NCBI GenBank assembly: GCA_030765405.1
Contig: JAVCCP010000081.1
Coordinates: 1 to 52,907 of the forward strand
Origin: Candidatus Ancaeobacter aquaticus
GTDB lineage: Bacteria > Auribacterota > Ancaeobacteria > Ancaeobacterales > Ancaeobacteraceae
Direction: 5' to 3'
Length of the DNA: 52,907 nucleotides
A program made the position numbers and the translations under genes. Positions 44,228 through 52,872 of the stretch are shown here, one piece after another. The notes under the pieces are model-generated. The model searched no databases and was not told the DNA's origin. It saw only the letters and a program-made list of their open reading frames with translations. Positions within the stretch are counted from its first letter, which is position 1. Every line of letters begins with the position of its first letter.

Positions 44228-44260
44228 AAAATAAAAATAGGGACAGCTAATTCCGTCCCT
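44228..44260 (-). terminator. Intra-locus terminator/attenuator
   Basis: On the minus strand the stem AGGGAC (44260-44255) pairs with GTCCCT (44244-44239) around a 10-nt loop, followed by ATTTTTATTTT. It stands between the kinase gene and the ligase gene in the only large gap before the polymer genes, so it should lower distal expression unless read through. Confidence 0.75.
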
Positions 44261-44304
44261 GTGTGATTGAATAATATATAAACATAAATTAATCTATTAT
44301 AGAG

Positions 44305-45039
44305 TTATTTTTTCATAGCTCCTTTTTTATCTGAGCTATAATAGTAATAATAATACCCTTCTCTCGTAACATCAACAGCATTAAAGACAATACCGACAAC
44401 GTATGCATCGATTTTTCTTAGCAGACTTAACGTTCTCATGGCAGCATCACGGGGTGTTTTATCAGCTAATATTACCAACAGAATTCCGTCTACCATCGTA
44501 GATAATATAGAAGCATCTGTTACAGTTAGAACTGATGCTGAATCTAAAAATATAATATCAAAGAAATTAGATTGTTCTTTAAGCAGGTCTTTCATTTTTT
44601 CAGTCCCAATCAATTCAGACGGATTTTTTGGGATATGTCCAGCAGGTAAAACAGTAAGGTTATCAATGCCGGTTCTCACTAATGCTTTATCCCAACTGTA
44701 ATTACCGCGCAAAACATCCGATAATCCAGGATCTTTATTGATATTCAGCATACTGTGTACAGCGGGTCTTCTCATATCTGTATCCACTAAAAGGACATTA
44801 TTCCCAATTTCTGCCAATGTAATCGCAAGATTTACCGCAGTTAAGGTTTTTCCTTCTTCTGGACGACAGCTTGTGACAAGAATGGTCTTTAAGTTCTTAT
44901 CTTTGTTAATATAATTTAAATTTGTGCGTAAAGTCCTATAGGCTTCTGTGATTGGAGATCGTGGATCACTGTGAGCAATAATCTTCGATGATATTTGAAT
45001 CTGTTGCTGTTTTAAATGTTCATTAATTTCTTCTTTCAT
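44305..45039 (-). CDS. CpsD/Wzc-like BY-kinase (tyrosine autokinase)
   Basis: 244 aa, stand-alone kinase domain. Walker A SCRPEEGKTLTA (Lys64), Walker A' LLVDTDMRRP (Asp86, Asp88), Walker B IIFLDSASVL. The C-terminus has a run of six tyrosines (GYYYYYYSSDKK), the autophosphorylation cluster of BY-kinases. In Gram-negatives this domain is normally fused to Wzz; here it is separate and must pair with the chain-length protein encoded 14 nt upstream. Phosphorylation cycling controls polymer length and export. Confidence 0.93.
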   Translation of the reverse strand: MKEEINEHLKQQQIQISSKIIAHSDPRSPITEAYRTLRTNLNYINKDKNLKTILVTSCRPEEGKTLTAVNLAITLAEIGNNVLLVDTDMRRPAVHSMLNINKDPGLSDVLRGNYSWDKALVRTGIDNLTVLPAGHIPKNPSELIGTEKMKDLLKEQSNFFDIIFLDSASVLTVTDASILSTMVDGILLVILADKTPRDAAMRTLSLLRKIDAYVVGIVFNAVDVTREGYYYYYYSSDKKGAMKK

Positions 45040-45053
45040 AAATTAGCACCTAT

Positions 45054-46511
45054 CTATTCTTGTTTTGATGGAGAATATGATTCGCGTGCAGGTATTTTAG
45101 GTATAACACCTAAGACTTGCACATTTAAATATCTTTCAACTTCACTAATACTTTTCAGCGAAGTGTCTAAATGTTCTAATAAGAATGCCATGCCAATACC
45201 AATAAATAAACCTAATAATGCACCTAAAATACCTTTTTGAGCTTCGGAGACTTCAATTGCATGTTTAGGAAGTATGGCAAGATCAATAATTCTAACGTTA
45301 CCACTTTCCATGGATTCAGCTATTTTTATTTCTTCTAATTTCTCGAGTAGTGTGAGATATGTTTCCTCACTGATCTTTAGCTGGCGGGTTAATTTTAAAT
45401 ATTCTGCCTTTTTACTGGCAAGATCGTTGAGCTGTTCAGTGAAATCTTCCATTTGCTTCTTTAGCGCGTCTTCTCTGACTTTTAATGCCTTAATAACAAT
45501 TTCAAGATTAATATGTTCATTAAGCAAGTTTTGATAATTTGCCCAGGGATCAAGACTGGGCAAACCCTCTTTGGATACTATTGAAAATTCTGCACGTAAA
45601 TCTTTTACTGTTGCATCGATTTCTTTTTTTAATTCTATAAGTGCAGGATGCTTGTCCGTATAATCTCTCAACAATAACGATCTTTGCAACTCTAAAGATA
45701 TAAGTTTTTCACGTAATCCTTCCATTATAGTTGATTGAACATTTGCTAAAGAAGGAACAGCTGTTATATTTAAATCTGAAAGCTGTTGTTTTAATGCTTG
45801 TAATTTTGACTCCGTAATTTCTCGTTCTGATTTTGTATCAATATAAGTATTTTCAATAATTGAAAGCCGTTGAATCTCTTTCTCAATAGTTGTATATTGT
45901 TCTTTTGTTTTAAATGATGTTAGTTTATCTTCAGATTCTTGTAATTTCTTTGCGTATGAATCTACTTGTCTCTCTATAAATTGTCTTGCAGTTTGTGTTT
46001 CTTGACTGCTTGCTTTCATACTTTGTGATACAAAAGCTTTCGCGACAGAATTGGCAATATCTCTTGCTTTTATTGGAGTGCCTGCACGTACTTTTATAAC
46101 GAGCAAATTCGTGTTACCTACCCTGCTTACTGAAATACTTTTTCTGATATGATCAACAACATTCCCAGAATTAAGCCACTCTGCTTCCCCGCCTCTTTCT
46201 TTAACAGCTGACATCATATTAAGCTTAAGAAATTTCACCGCATTGTCCGCAACAGTACGACTGGTAATTAATTCAGCCTGTGTTTCCAGCTGAGTGCTTT
46301 TCAAGGGAGATGAAAGACCCTCTAAAAGTGGCGTTGATTGAGCAGGATTTTCAATCAATACCGTAGTAAATGCCTCATAAACAGGAGGAGGTGTTGGCGC
46401 AAATATAAGAGAGGAAATGGTAACCGTAAAAACACATAAGAGTATAATCCACTTTCTCTTATACAGTATTAGTAAATAATCACGTAATGTAATCTCTTTT
46501 AAATCAACCAT
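45054..46511 (-). CDS. Wzz/GumC-type chain-length determinant protein
   Basis: 485 aa. Cytoplasmic start, first membrane helix at residues about 18-36, Wzz domain, long periplasmic coiled coil (about 170-400, GNVR-type KLTRQLKISEETYLTLLEKL), Pro-poor second helix at about 440-460 (GILGALLGLFIGIGMAFLL), and a short cytoplasmic tail. Polysaccharide co-polymerase of the PCP-2 type without its kinase domain. Links the inner-membrane polymerase to the outer-membrane pore. Confidence 0.93.
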   Translation of the reverse strand: MVDLKEITLRDYLLILYKRKWIILLCVFTVTISSLIFAPTPPPVYEAFTTVLIENPAQSTPLLEGLSSPLKSTQLETQAELITSRTVADNAVKFLKLNMMSAVKERGGEAEWLNSGNVVDHIRKSISVSRVGNTNLLVIKVRAGTPIKARDIANSVAKAFVSQSMKASSQETQTARQFIERQVDSYAKKLQESEDKLTSFKTKEQYTTIEKEIQRLSIIENTYIDTKSEREITESKLQALKQQLSDLNITAVPSLANVQSTIMEGLREKLISLELQRSLLLRDYTDKHPALIELKKEIDATVKDLRAEFSIVSKEGLPSLDPWANYQNLLNEHINLEIVIKALKVREDALKKQMEDFTEQLNDLASKKAEYLKLTRQLKISEETYLTLLEKLEEIKIAESMESGNVRIIDLAILPKHAIEVSEAQKGILGALLGLFIGIGMAFLLEHLDTSLKSISEVERYLNVQVLGVIPKIPARESYSPSKQE

Positions 46512-46536
46512 GGTATATTCCCTTATTCACATTATG

Positions 46537-48078
46537 TTATTTTAACATTTGATTTACTTCGGACTTATCTAATAATTTTGCCTTTTCTTGCTTTTGTTTG
46601 CTATGCATGGGGACCTTTTCATTATCGTTTACATCTGCTTCGTGTTTAAGAATGAATTGTCCGCTGTCTGCTTTGAAATTGTATGGACTATGATCAATTT
46701 TGAACTTAAGTATTTTTTCTCTCTCTTTCATTGAAGCTTGCGTAATAGTTCTTTTAATTTCATCATCCAAAATCCGAGGAGTGATAAAAATTATGAGTTC
46801 ATTTTTTTCTATATCTTCAGATTCTTGTCTAAAGAATGTACCAATAAAAGGTATATCTCCTAGTATGGGTATTTTATTGGTACGATTAATCTTCTTCTCA
46901 TTGATTAAACCTCCAATTACTAATGTTTTGTTGTTCATAATATTTACTTTTGTAGTAGCTTTACGGGCAACTCTGATGGGTACATTTTCGTTAAACCCTT
47001 GTATGAAAGATACTTCAGGGGCTACTTCTAAGTTTATTTTTCCGTTATCTCTAATATGCGGTGTTACCGGCAGAAGTATTCCATAATCAAGAAACTTTGT
47101 TGTAAACACAAAACTGTTAGATCCGAGAACAAGACCGCTTCCAGATAATTCTCTATAGGGATAGGATGTTATGATCTGTATATTTGCTCTTTGGTTGTTT
47201 TCTACAACAATTTTAGGATTAGCAACAATTCTTCCCTTATTTTGACGAACCATTGCATTAATATACGAAGAATATTTGTGCTTTGATATTACTTTTCCGA
47301 AAAAGAAATTACCGCCATCTCCAAGCTGCGGCATTAAAATGTCACTAATCTGAGTAATATTTCTACCTATATTTCCAGTTTGGCCAGCGGCTACTGCCAT
47401 CGGAAGAGAAACGGGAGTATTATATTTACCCATAAAATCATCACGGCTTATATGCTGCATCATTAGATCGAATTGGAGATCATTGTCATTGGTGATAGTG
47501 AGTTCAATGATCTCTGCCTCAATCAAAACTTCTTGTGTTCTTTTATCTAATGACTCCAGCTCATTTACGAGATTGGTGATTTCTACTATTTTTGCGGCAG
47601 TATCTGAAATAATAAGTGAATTTGAACCTATATCTGATGCAAGTGTTCCGTTGTCAGAAAGTGCGCCGGAAAGTGCATCTATGAGACTTTCGGCATTAGA
47701 GTTCTTGAGTGGAATTATTTTTGTTAGTATCTCTGGCTCTTCATCATACCCCATTGATGATGTTTGTGTCATTTGTGATGCATACCCGGCTTTAACCTCA
47801 AGTTCCGGGTTTTTTATATATGTACGAAGTGCTGTTAACAGATCCTTTTTGAAGGTGTTGTATGTAACCCCTTCAGCCTTCACTTCCCCCACAAGAGGTA
47901 GTGTAACATTTCCATCTTTTGATACAGTCACCACTCTATCGAGATCTGAATGCCTCTTGACTGTAATTATAAGACTATCCCCGCTCCGAATAACATCATC
48001 TGCGCTCGCAATCAATGTATCAGTAACACTGATCAATGAAAAAGATATAATAAAAACACATAAAATTAAACGATGCAT
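46537..48078 (-). CDS. Polysaccharide-export domain fused to a secretin pore
   Basis: 513 aa from ATG 48078 (AAGGAG four bases upstream; ATG 48096 is an alternative, and 48141 would overlap the preceding gene). Signal peptide 1-25. Residues 27-98 are a Wza-type Poly_export domain (DVIRSGDSLIITV, VTVSKDGNVTLPLVGEV). Residues 115-180 are a secretin N1-like ring domain (IIPLKNSNAESLIDALSGAL). Residues about 270-440 are a secretin barrel with the hallmark NKIPILGDIPFIGTFFR and ELIIFITPRIL. It should form the outer-membrane gate for EPS. No separate Wza exists in the locus. The C-terminal 70 residues are polar and unassigned. Confidence 0.88.
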   Translation of the reverse strand: MHRLILCVFIISFSLISVTDTLIASADDVIRSGDSLIITVKRHSDLDRVVTVSKDGNVTLPLVGEVKAEGVTYNTFKKDLLTALRTYIKNPELEVKAGYASQMTQTSSMGYDEEPEILTKIIPLKNSNAESLIDALSGALSDNGTLASDIGSNSLIISDTAAKIVEITNLVNELESLDKRTQEVLIEAEIIELTITNDNDLQFDLMMQHISRDDFMGKYNTPVSLPMAVAAGQTGNIGRNITQISDILMPQLGDGGNFFFGKVISKHKYSSYINAMVRQNKGRIVANPKIVVENNQRANIQIITSYPYRELSGSGLVLGSNSFVFTTKFLDYGILLPVTPHIRDNGKINLEVAPEVSFIQGFNENVPIRVARKATTKVNIMNNKTLVIGGLINEKKINRTNKIPILGDIPFIGTFFRQESEDIEKNELIIFITPRILDDEIKRTITQASMKEREKILKFKIDHSPYNFKADSGQFILKHEADVNDNEKVPMHSKQKQEKAKLLDKSEVNQMLK

Positions 48079-48106
48079 CTGACTCCTTATTGACATAATT
48101 CCCCCA

Positions 48107-49771
48107 TTATTTATTTTCAATTTTATATTTCTCGCCTTCAATGATTAATAATCTCTTGCGTGCCTTTTCCATCCACTCCAACGTAGATGATTTATTTAGG
48201 GCAGCTTTCATATAAAACTCTTTGGCTTTAGTCATATCTTCTAGACGTTCATATGCATATGCTATTTCATATAATTCATGTCCGTCAGAAATATTATTGT
48301 TATTTCTCAGCATTTCCTCATAGATCTTTATAACATCAGTATATTTATCAGTTTTTTTATAACAATTTGCAATATTTTCTAAAGAAGCGTTCACTATTTC
48401 TTTTTCCGGATTAACTTTCATTGCTTTTCTGAACTCTTGAATTGCCTCATCATATTTATTTTCTTTTGCTAAAATATTGCCGAGCCAATGATATGAATAA
48501 CCTGCTCGCTGACTGTCAGGAAACATAGATATTACCTTATTATATTTCTCCTTAGCGCTTTTATTATCACCGAGTATCTCATAACACGCTGCAAGAAAAT
48601 AATAAGCGTCTTCAACAAGAGGGTTTTGAGGGTATTTTTTAATAAATTTACGATAGTAGATTGACGCGTTTTTGTAGTCGCGAAGAGAGTGGTATTTTGA
48701 AGCATTATTATATATATACTCAGAGCTGGATGTTTTTTTATAGTACATAAATGAGAATAGAACTACCGCGCATAAAACTAGAATAACGATAGTCTTTTTT
48801 GTTAAACTTTTTCTATGAATTTCAGCAACTTGCTTTTTCTTTTCATGCTTAATCTTTTCTTCAAATATCTCTCTATCTTCTTTTTTTAAATCAACAAGGT
48901 AGTTATCATCCATATCTTCCGGTTTCTTTGCAATACCTATATGTCTTTTTAATTTTCTCGCACGATCGCTTTTTTCAATTTGCATAGCACGATTTGGCGG
49001 GCCGTACATGATTACGATGAAATCTGTTCCATTATCAAAGAATTTTGGATCTGGAAGATTCAGTTCTTTTAGAGAGTTTTTTATGCGGGTAACACCGGTG
49101 CCGAGTTTTTCAACATATTTACCCATATAATATAGCGCTTCCATCAGGTTTCGATTACGTAAAAATTGTATGTTTTCAATATTCGTAACTGTTAAAGATG
49201 AAGTTAATCCCCCCGGAGAATAGAATTCAAGTCTATCATCAAACATGTATACCCGGCACGTTGATCCTGTCATACTATAGTCTCTGTGAATAAGTCCATT
49301 GACAATAATTTCACGAACAGCATCGAGAGGATATTCTGGAATATCAGTTCTTTTTAGCCCTTTAACTGTGCCATATAATTTCATGTTTCTGACAAAAAAT
49401 AACTCTGCCGCGTTAATAATTTCTGGAATTGTCCCTCGTATTTCCTTCTGTTCAATTATGTGCCCTGCTTTATTTGTTCCAGAAAATTTGACCATCTTGA
49501 GACTGCTTGCCCATAAATATTTCTGAGGATTTTTGCCAAATAATAGCAGTCCGGCAATGGTCGGATGTATTTTATTTCCTACCTTTTTGATAAGATTCAT
49601 TTCTAAAAGTATTGACTCTGCGGTCCCATCGCTTGATTTAATATCTCGATTATTAAGGACTTTACTTGCGAAATCCTCAATAAGGTCTTTATCTAAGTCA
49701 TCATATGTCGATTCTAATACTGGGGTTTCATCGTAATCTTGTGTATATTTCTTATCTGCTGTATCATCCAT
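48107..49771 (-). CDS. RecG-like HATPase_c_4 domain / transmembrane helix / TPR protein
   Basis: 554 aa in one frame. Residues about 60-260 match the C-terminal region of AlbA_2/RecG-like regulators: NPQKYLWASSLKMVKFSGT, IPEYPLDAVREIIVNGLIHR (N-box Asn158) and DYSMTGSTCRVYMFDDRLEF. This is an ATP-binding GHKL-type fold, here without the DNA-binding AlbA_2 module or a helicase. A charged linker leads to a single transmembrane helix (327-343), then five or six TPR repeats (350-545), predicted to lie in the periplasm. TPR proteins of EPS loci usually contact the export machine. The fusion suggests cytoplasmic nucleotide sensing coupled to periplasmic assembly; function is inference. Confidence 0.8.
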   Translation of the reverse strand: MDDTADKKYTQDYDETPVLESTYDDLDKDLIEDFASKVLNNRDIKSSDGTAESILLEMNLIKKVGNKIHPTIAGLLLFGKNPQKYLWASSLKMVKFSGTNKAGHIIEQKEIRGTIPEIINAAELFFVRNMKLYGTVKGLKRTDIPEYPLDAVREIIVNGLIHRDYSMTGSTCRVYMFDDRLEFYSPGGLTSSLTVTNIENIQFLRNRNLMEALYYMGKYVEKLGTGVTRIKNSLKELNLPDPKFFDNGTDFIVIMYGPPNRAMQIEKSDRARKLKRHIGIAKKPEDMDDNYLVDLKKEDREIFEEKIKHEKKKQVAEIHRKSLTKKTIVILVLCAVVLFSFMYYKKTSSSEYIYNNASKYHSLRDYKNASIYYRKFIKKYPQNPLVEDAYYFLAACYEILGDNKSAKEKYNKVISMFPDSQRAGYSYHWLGNILAKENKYDEAIQEFRKAMKVNPEKEIVNASLENIANCYKKTDKYTDVIKIYEEMLRNNNNISDGHELYEIAYAYERLEDMTKAKEFYMKAALNKSSTLEWMEKARKRLLIIEGEKYKIENK

Positions 49772-49776
49772 AATTT

Positions 49777-50664
49777 TTAACCCTCACCGAATTTTTTAAA
49801 ATGTTTTCTTTCCTGCTCAACATCTTTCCTCATCCAGCCTTCAATATTTTTCATAAGATGGTAAAAATCAGAAAGTGTTACCTTATCATCATCGCGACTG
49901 ACAGACGATGTTGCATGGCCTCTAATCTTATTGACATACACATTATACTGAGAGTCTGTCATAGAGGCTTTGTTATAAAAATATCCTGCAATAAGACCCA
50001 ACATAAGACAACCAATGACGATTAAGGCATATTTATTAAGTAAAATATGTTTAATATAATAGTCGATAGTTTCCCTTTTTCGAGCAATCTTTGAAATATA
50101 ATCTTTTTCAATCCGTTTTTTGTCTAATTCTATTTCCTGCGCATTCTGCTCAACCTGTTCTTTAAGGGCATACCATTTTTTTTGTATGAGCTGCTTTTGA
50201 GATACATCACTTTTCCCATAATAATTTTGCATTGTTTCCATATAAGGTAATTTGCCGAATTTAGCTCTATGGAGAACGTATTTTATTAGCGATAAGAGGT
50301 AATCAATATCAAAAGGCTTTGTTATATAGTCAAAGACACCGTAGTTCTCTGCTTCTATAACTGCATCTTTTCTTTTCCCGTATGCGGAGAGGATAATAAT
50401 ACTGACGGTATGATCTTTTTTGCGGATTCGTTTGATAGTCTCAATGCCATTAATGCCGGGCATCATCACATCAACCATTATGAGGTCAAATTTGTCCTTT
50501 GAAGCTATCTCCACGCCTTTTTCCCCACCAGATGCTGTCATTACATCGTAACCTTCTGATGAAAGGATATCCTCAATCAACGCTGAAATAGATTCTTCAT
50601 CATCTATAACAAGAATCTTTATTAGCGTGTTATTAGTTTCTTTCTTTGTGTGATTCGATGGCAT
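49777..50664 (-). CDS. Membrane-anchored response regulator (receiver, coiled coil, TM helix)
   Basis: 295 aa. Receiver domain 14-130 with all switch residues: Asp21-Asp22, phospho-acceptor Asp65 (MVDVMMPG), Ser93 and Lys116 (ITKPFD). A charged helix (150-205) follows, then one transmembrane helix (211-230) and a 65-residue tail, probably periplasmic. No DNA-binding or enzymatic output domain. Overlaps the preceding receiver gene by 32 nt; CAGG before the ATG supports this start. It may pass phosphorylation state to the export complex in the membrane. Confidence 0.87.
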   Translation of the reverse strand: MPSNHTKKETNNTLIKILVIDDEESISALIEDILSSEGYDVMTASGGEKGVEIASKDKFDLIMVDVMMPGINGIETIKRIRKKDHTVSIIILSAYGKRKDAVIEAENYGVFDYITKPFDIDYLLSLIKYVLHRAKFGKLPYMETMQNYYGKSDVSQKQLIQKKWYALKEQVEQNAQEIELDKKRIEKDYISKIARKRETIDYYIKHILLNKYALIVIGCLMLGLIAGYFYNKASMTDSQYNVYVNKIRGHATSSVSRDDDKVTLSDFYHLMKNIEGWMRKDVEQERKHFKKFGEG

Positions 50665-51019
50665 TATTTATTACCTGTTCAATAATATTAATGTCAAAAG
50701 GCTTGCCTATTTCCCCATAAGCTCCAAGTTTTATTTCGTTGAGATCTGTTTCCGGTGACCCATATGCAGTTATAATAATGACAATTGCAGTTGGATTGAT
50801 GTCCTTCATTTGCTTAAGAACATCAATCCCATTGGCCTTTCCCAACTTTAAATCAAGGAGGACAATATGCGGTTTGAGTTCTTTAAATTCGTCAATAGCC
50901 TCCAGAGCAGTTTCTGCTGTTTTGATGGTGTATCCCTTTAAACTAAGCATATCAAACAACAGTGTGCGAATATTTTCTTCGTCATCAACAACAAGAATTT
51001 TTATATTTTCATTATTCAT
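50633..51019 (-). CDS. Stand-alone receiver (CheY/Spo0F-like)
   Basis: 128 aa, receiver domain only. Asp12-Asp13, phospho-acceptor Asp56 (VLLDLKLG), Thr84 (IIITAYG) and Lys106 (IGKPFD). Follows the sensor kinase with a 7-nt gap and overlaps the membrane-anchored receiver gene. Without output domain it must act by protein contact, as a phosphorelay intermediate or phosphate sink. Confidence 0.93.
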   Translation of the reverse strand: MNNENIKILVVDDEENIRTLLFDMLSLKGYTIKTAETALEAIDEFKELKPHIVLLDLKLGKANGIDVLKQMKDINPTAIVIIITAYGSPETDLNEIKLGAYGEIGKPFDINIIEQVINNAIESHKERN

Positions 51020-51026
51020 AATAGCC

Positions 51027-52688
51027 TCAATTACAGGGTAATTTTATTGTAAATGTCGTTCCTACACCAATTTTACTGTGAACGCATAACTCACCGCCAA
51101 AGTTCTCTATAATATTTTTACTTACAGCCAGTCCTAATCCTGTACCGCTTCCTACTTCCCATTTTGTGTAAAATGGCTCAAAAATGTTTTCAATATCTTT
51201 CTTATCTACACCCACACCTGTATCTTTAAACTCGATATCCAAAAAATCATTTTGATGAGTTGTTATAGTTAAATCCCCTCCGCTTGACATTGCTTTCACC
51301 GCATTCAAAATTATATTGATAACGACCTGCATAAACTGATCGCCGTCAATTTGTATCTTCGGGATATCAGTATCATATCTTTTATACAGTGAGATGTTTC
51401 CCTTTTTTAGGTCAGCTGTCAATAAATTTAATGAATTATCTATTACATGATTAATATCAGACAGCTGAGTTTTTGTTTTATTAATTTTTGCAAAATTAAG
51501 CAAATTATTAAGAATTCTTGAAATCCTTTCTACTTCACTTTTTACAACAGTTAATATTTTTGTGGTATTTTCATCAGTAGCACTACGCATAAGTTGTTGC
51601 ACTCTGCCATAAATCGATGTGAGAGGATTATTTATTTCATGAGATAAATTTGCTGCCAGTTTACCTATCGCGGCAAATTTTTCTGATCGAATCAGTTGCT
51701 CATGTGTTTTTTTGACTTCGGTTTTCGCGTGCATTAAGTGTTCAATAAGCTGCGCATTATCTATAACGGAGGCTATTTGAAAGGCAAGTGGCTCTAATAT
51801 CTTTCTATCTTCTTCGTTGAAGGGTTTTTCATTGATCTTATTATTTATATTCAATACGCCTATCACCGTATCTTTGATCTTGAGGGGAACACATAAAAGT
51901 GAAGAGGTTAAATATCTCTCTTTGTTTCGTTCTTTAAATCTTCCATCATCAGCGATATTGGAAATCAAAAGCGATTTTCCCTCGGCTAACACCCATCCGG
52001 AAACACCTTCTCCAACTTTAATACTTGTTGAATCAATAATATTCTGCTGCAAGCCAGCGGCTTCTTTTATTTCAAGTTCTCCCGTAGCATCATTTATAAG
52101 CATCAGTGAACATATTTTTACTTTCATTGTGTAGGTAATTAGTAACACGATCATTTTAAATAATGTTTCAAGATTAAAAACTGAGCCGGTAATTTTACTT
52201 GCTTCATAAAGCAGGGATACTTTTAGATCTTTTTCTTTTATCAGTTCCAGAGATTGCGCATGGAGTATCTCATGCAGTTTATGGATTTCTGATGATGATC
52301 TGTTTTTTTCTGAAGCTCTGAGCACAATACAAGATATATATTCACAAGAGGTATAGTTTTCAATACATTCAAATGCACCTTGGGTTATATATTGAGTTAT
52401 CTCCTTTTCAGAAGGTTTTTTGGTAACGATAATATACTCAAAAGATGTTGCATGATTCTTTTTCCATTGCAATAAATCGTTGATTTTATAATCGATAGAA
52501 GTAAGGTTTATAATGAGAACTGTTATGGCATTGTTTCTGATAGCATTAAACAGATTCTTGTTGTTATCTTCATGTAAAACTGAAAAAGTCTTTGGAAGTG
52601 TAGATGTTAAGTCTTTATAAATTCTATCGGTAGTGTCAAAAACCAATATATTTTCATTTGTAACAGAACGCGTATCAATATTTTTCAT
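51027..52688 (-). CDS. GAF-domain sensor histidine kinase with N-terminal pseudo-receiver
   Basis: 553 aa, no membrane helices. Residues 12-125 fold like a receiver but have Asn61 (LIINLTS) where the phospho-acceptor Asp should be, so it is probably a pseudo-receiver. GAF domain about 165-315. HisKA with His350 (LSHEINNPL). HATPase domain with NIILNAVKAM, DTGVGVD and GSGTGLGLAVSKNII. First gene of the EPS locus and the likely phosphate donor for the receivers downstream. AGG lies about 7 nt before the ATG. Confidence 0.93.
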   Translation of the reverse strand: MKNIDTRSVTNENILVFDTTDRIYKDLTSTLPKTFSVLHEDNNKNLFNAIRNNAITVLIINLTSIDYKINDLLQWKKNHATSFEYIIVTKKPSEKEITQYITQGAFECIENYTSCEYISCIVLRASEKNRSSSEIHKLHEILHAQSLELIKEKDLKVSLLYEASKITGSVFNLETLFKMIVLLITYTMKVKICSLMLINDATGELEIKEAAGLQQNIIDSTSIKVGEGVSGWVLAEGKSLLISNIADDGRFKERNKERYLTSSLLCVPLKIKDTVIGVLNINNKINEKPFNEEDRKILEPLAFQIASVIDNAQLIEHLMHAKTEVKKTHEQLIRSEKFAAIGKLAANLSHEINNPLTSIYGRVQQLMRSATDENTTKILTVVKSEVERISRILNNLLNFAKINKTKTQLSDINHVIDNSLNLLTADLKKGNISLYKRYDTDIPKIQIDGDQFMQVVINIILNAVKAMSSGGDLTITTHQNDFLDIEFKDTGVGVDKKDIENIFEPFYTKWEVGSGTGLGLAVSKNIIENFGGELCVHSKIGVGTTFTIKLPCN

Positions 52689-52736
52689 TTTTACCTGTTA
52701 AACTAGTTTATGTGTCGTTTAAATTATTAGTCTGAT

Positions 52737-52765
52737 ATTGTACAAACATTAGTGATGAAAATCAA
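52737..52765 (-). promoter_or_regulatory. Probable main promoter of the EPS locus
   Basis: On the minus strand: TTGATT (52765-52760), 17-nt spacer, TACAAT (52742-52737), 48 nt before the sensor-kinase ATG. Confidence 0.6.
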
Positions 52766-52857
52766 GCAATATGTATAACAGACAACGATTCCGCAACAAT
52801 ACGCATAAGGTATGATTTTAAGCTTAATTAGAGGTTTTTAAACAAAGGGTCATATTC

Positions 52858-52872
52858 GCGAAAGGATTTCGC
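52858..52872. repeat. Small perfect hairpin at the window end
   Basis: GCGAAA-GGA-TTTCGC. No T-run follows on either strand. Could belong to a gene beyond the window; no gene is seen in 52766-52907. Confidence 0.4.
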
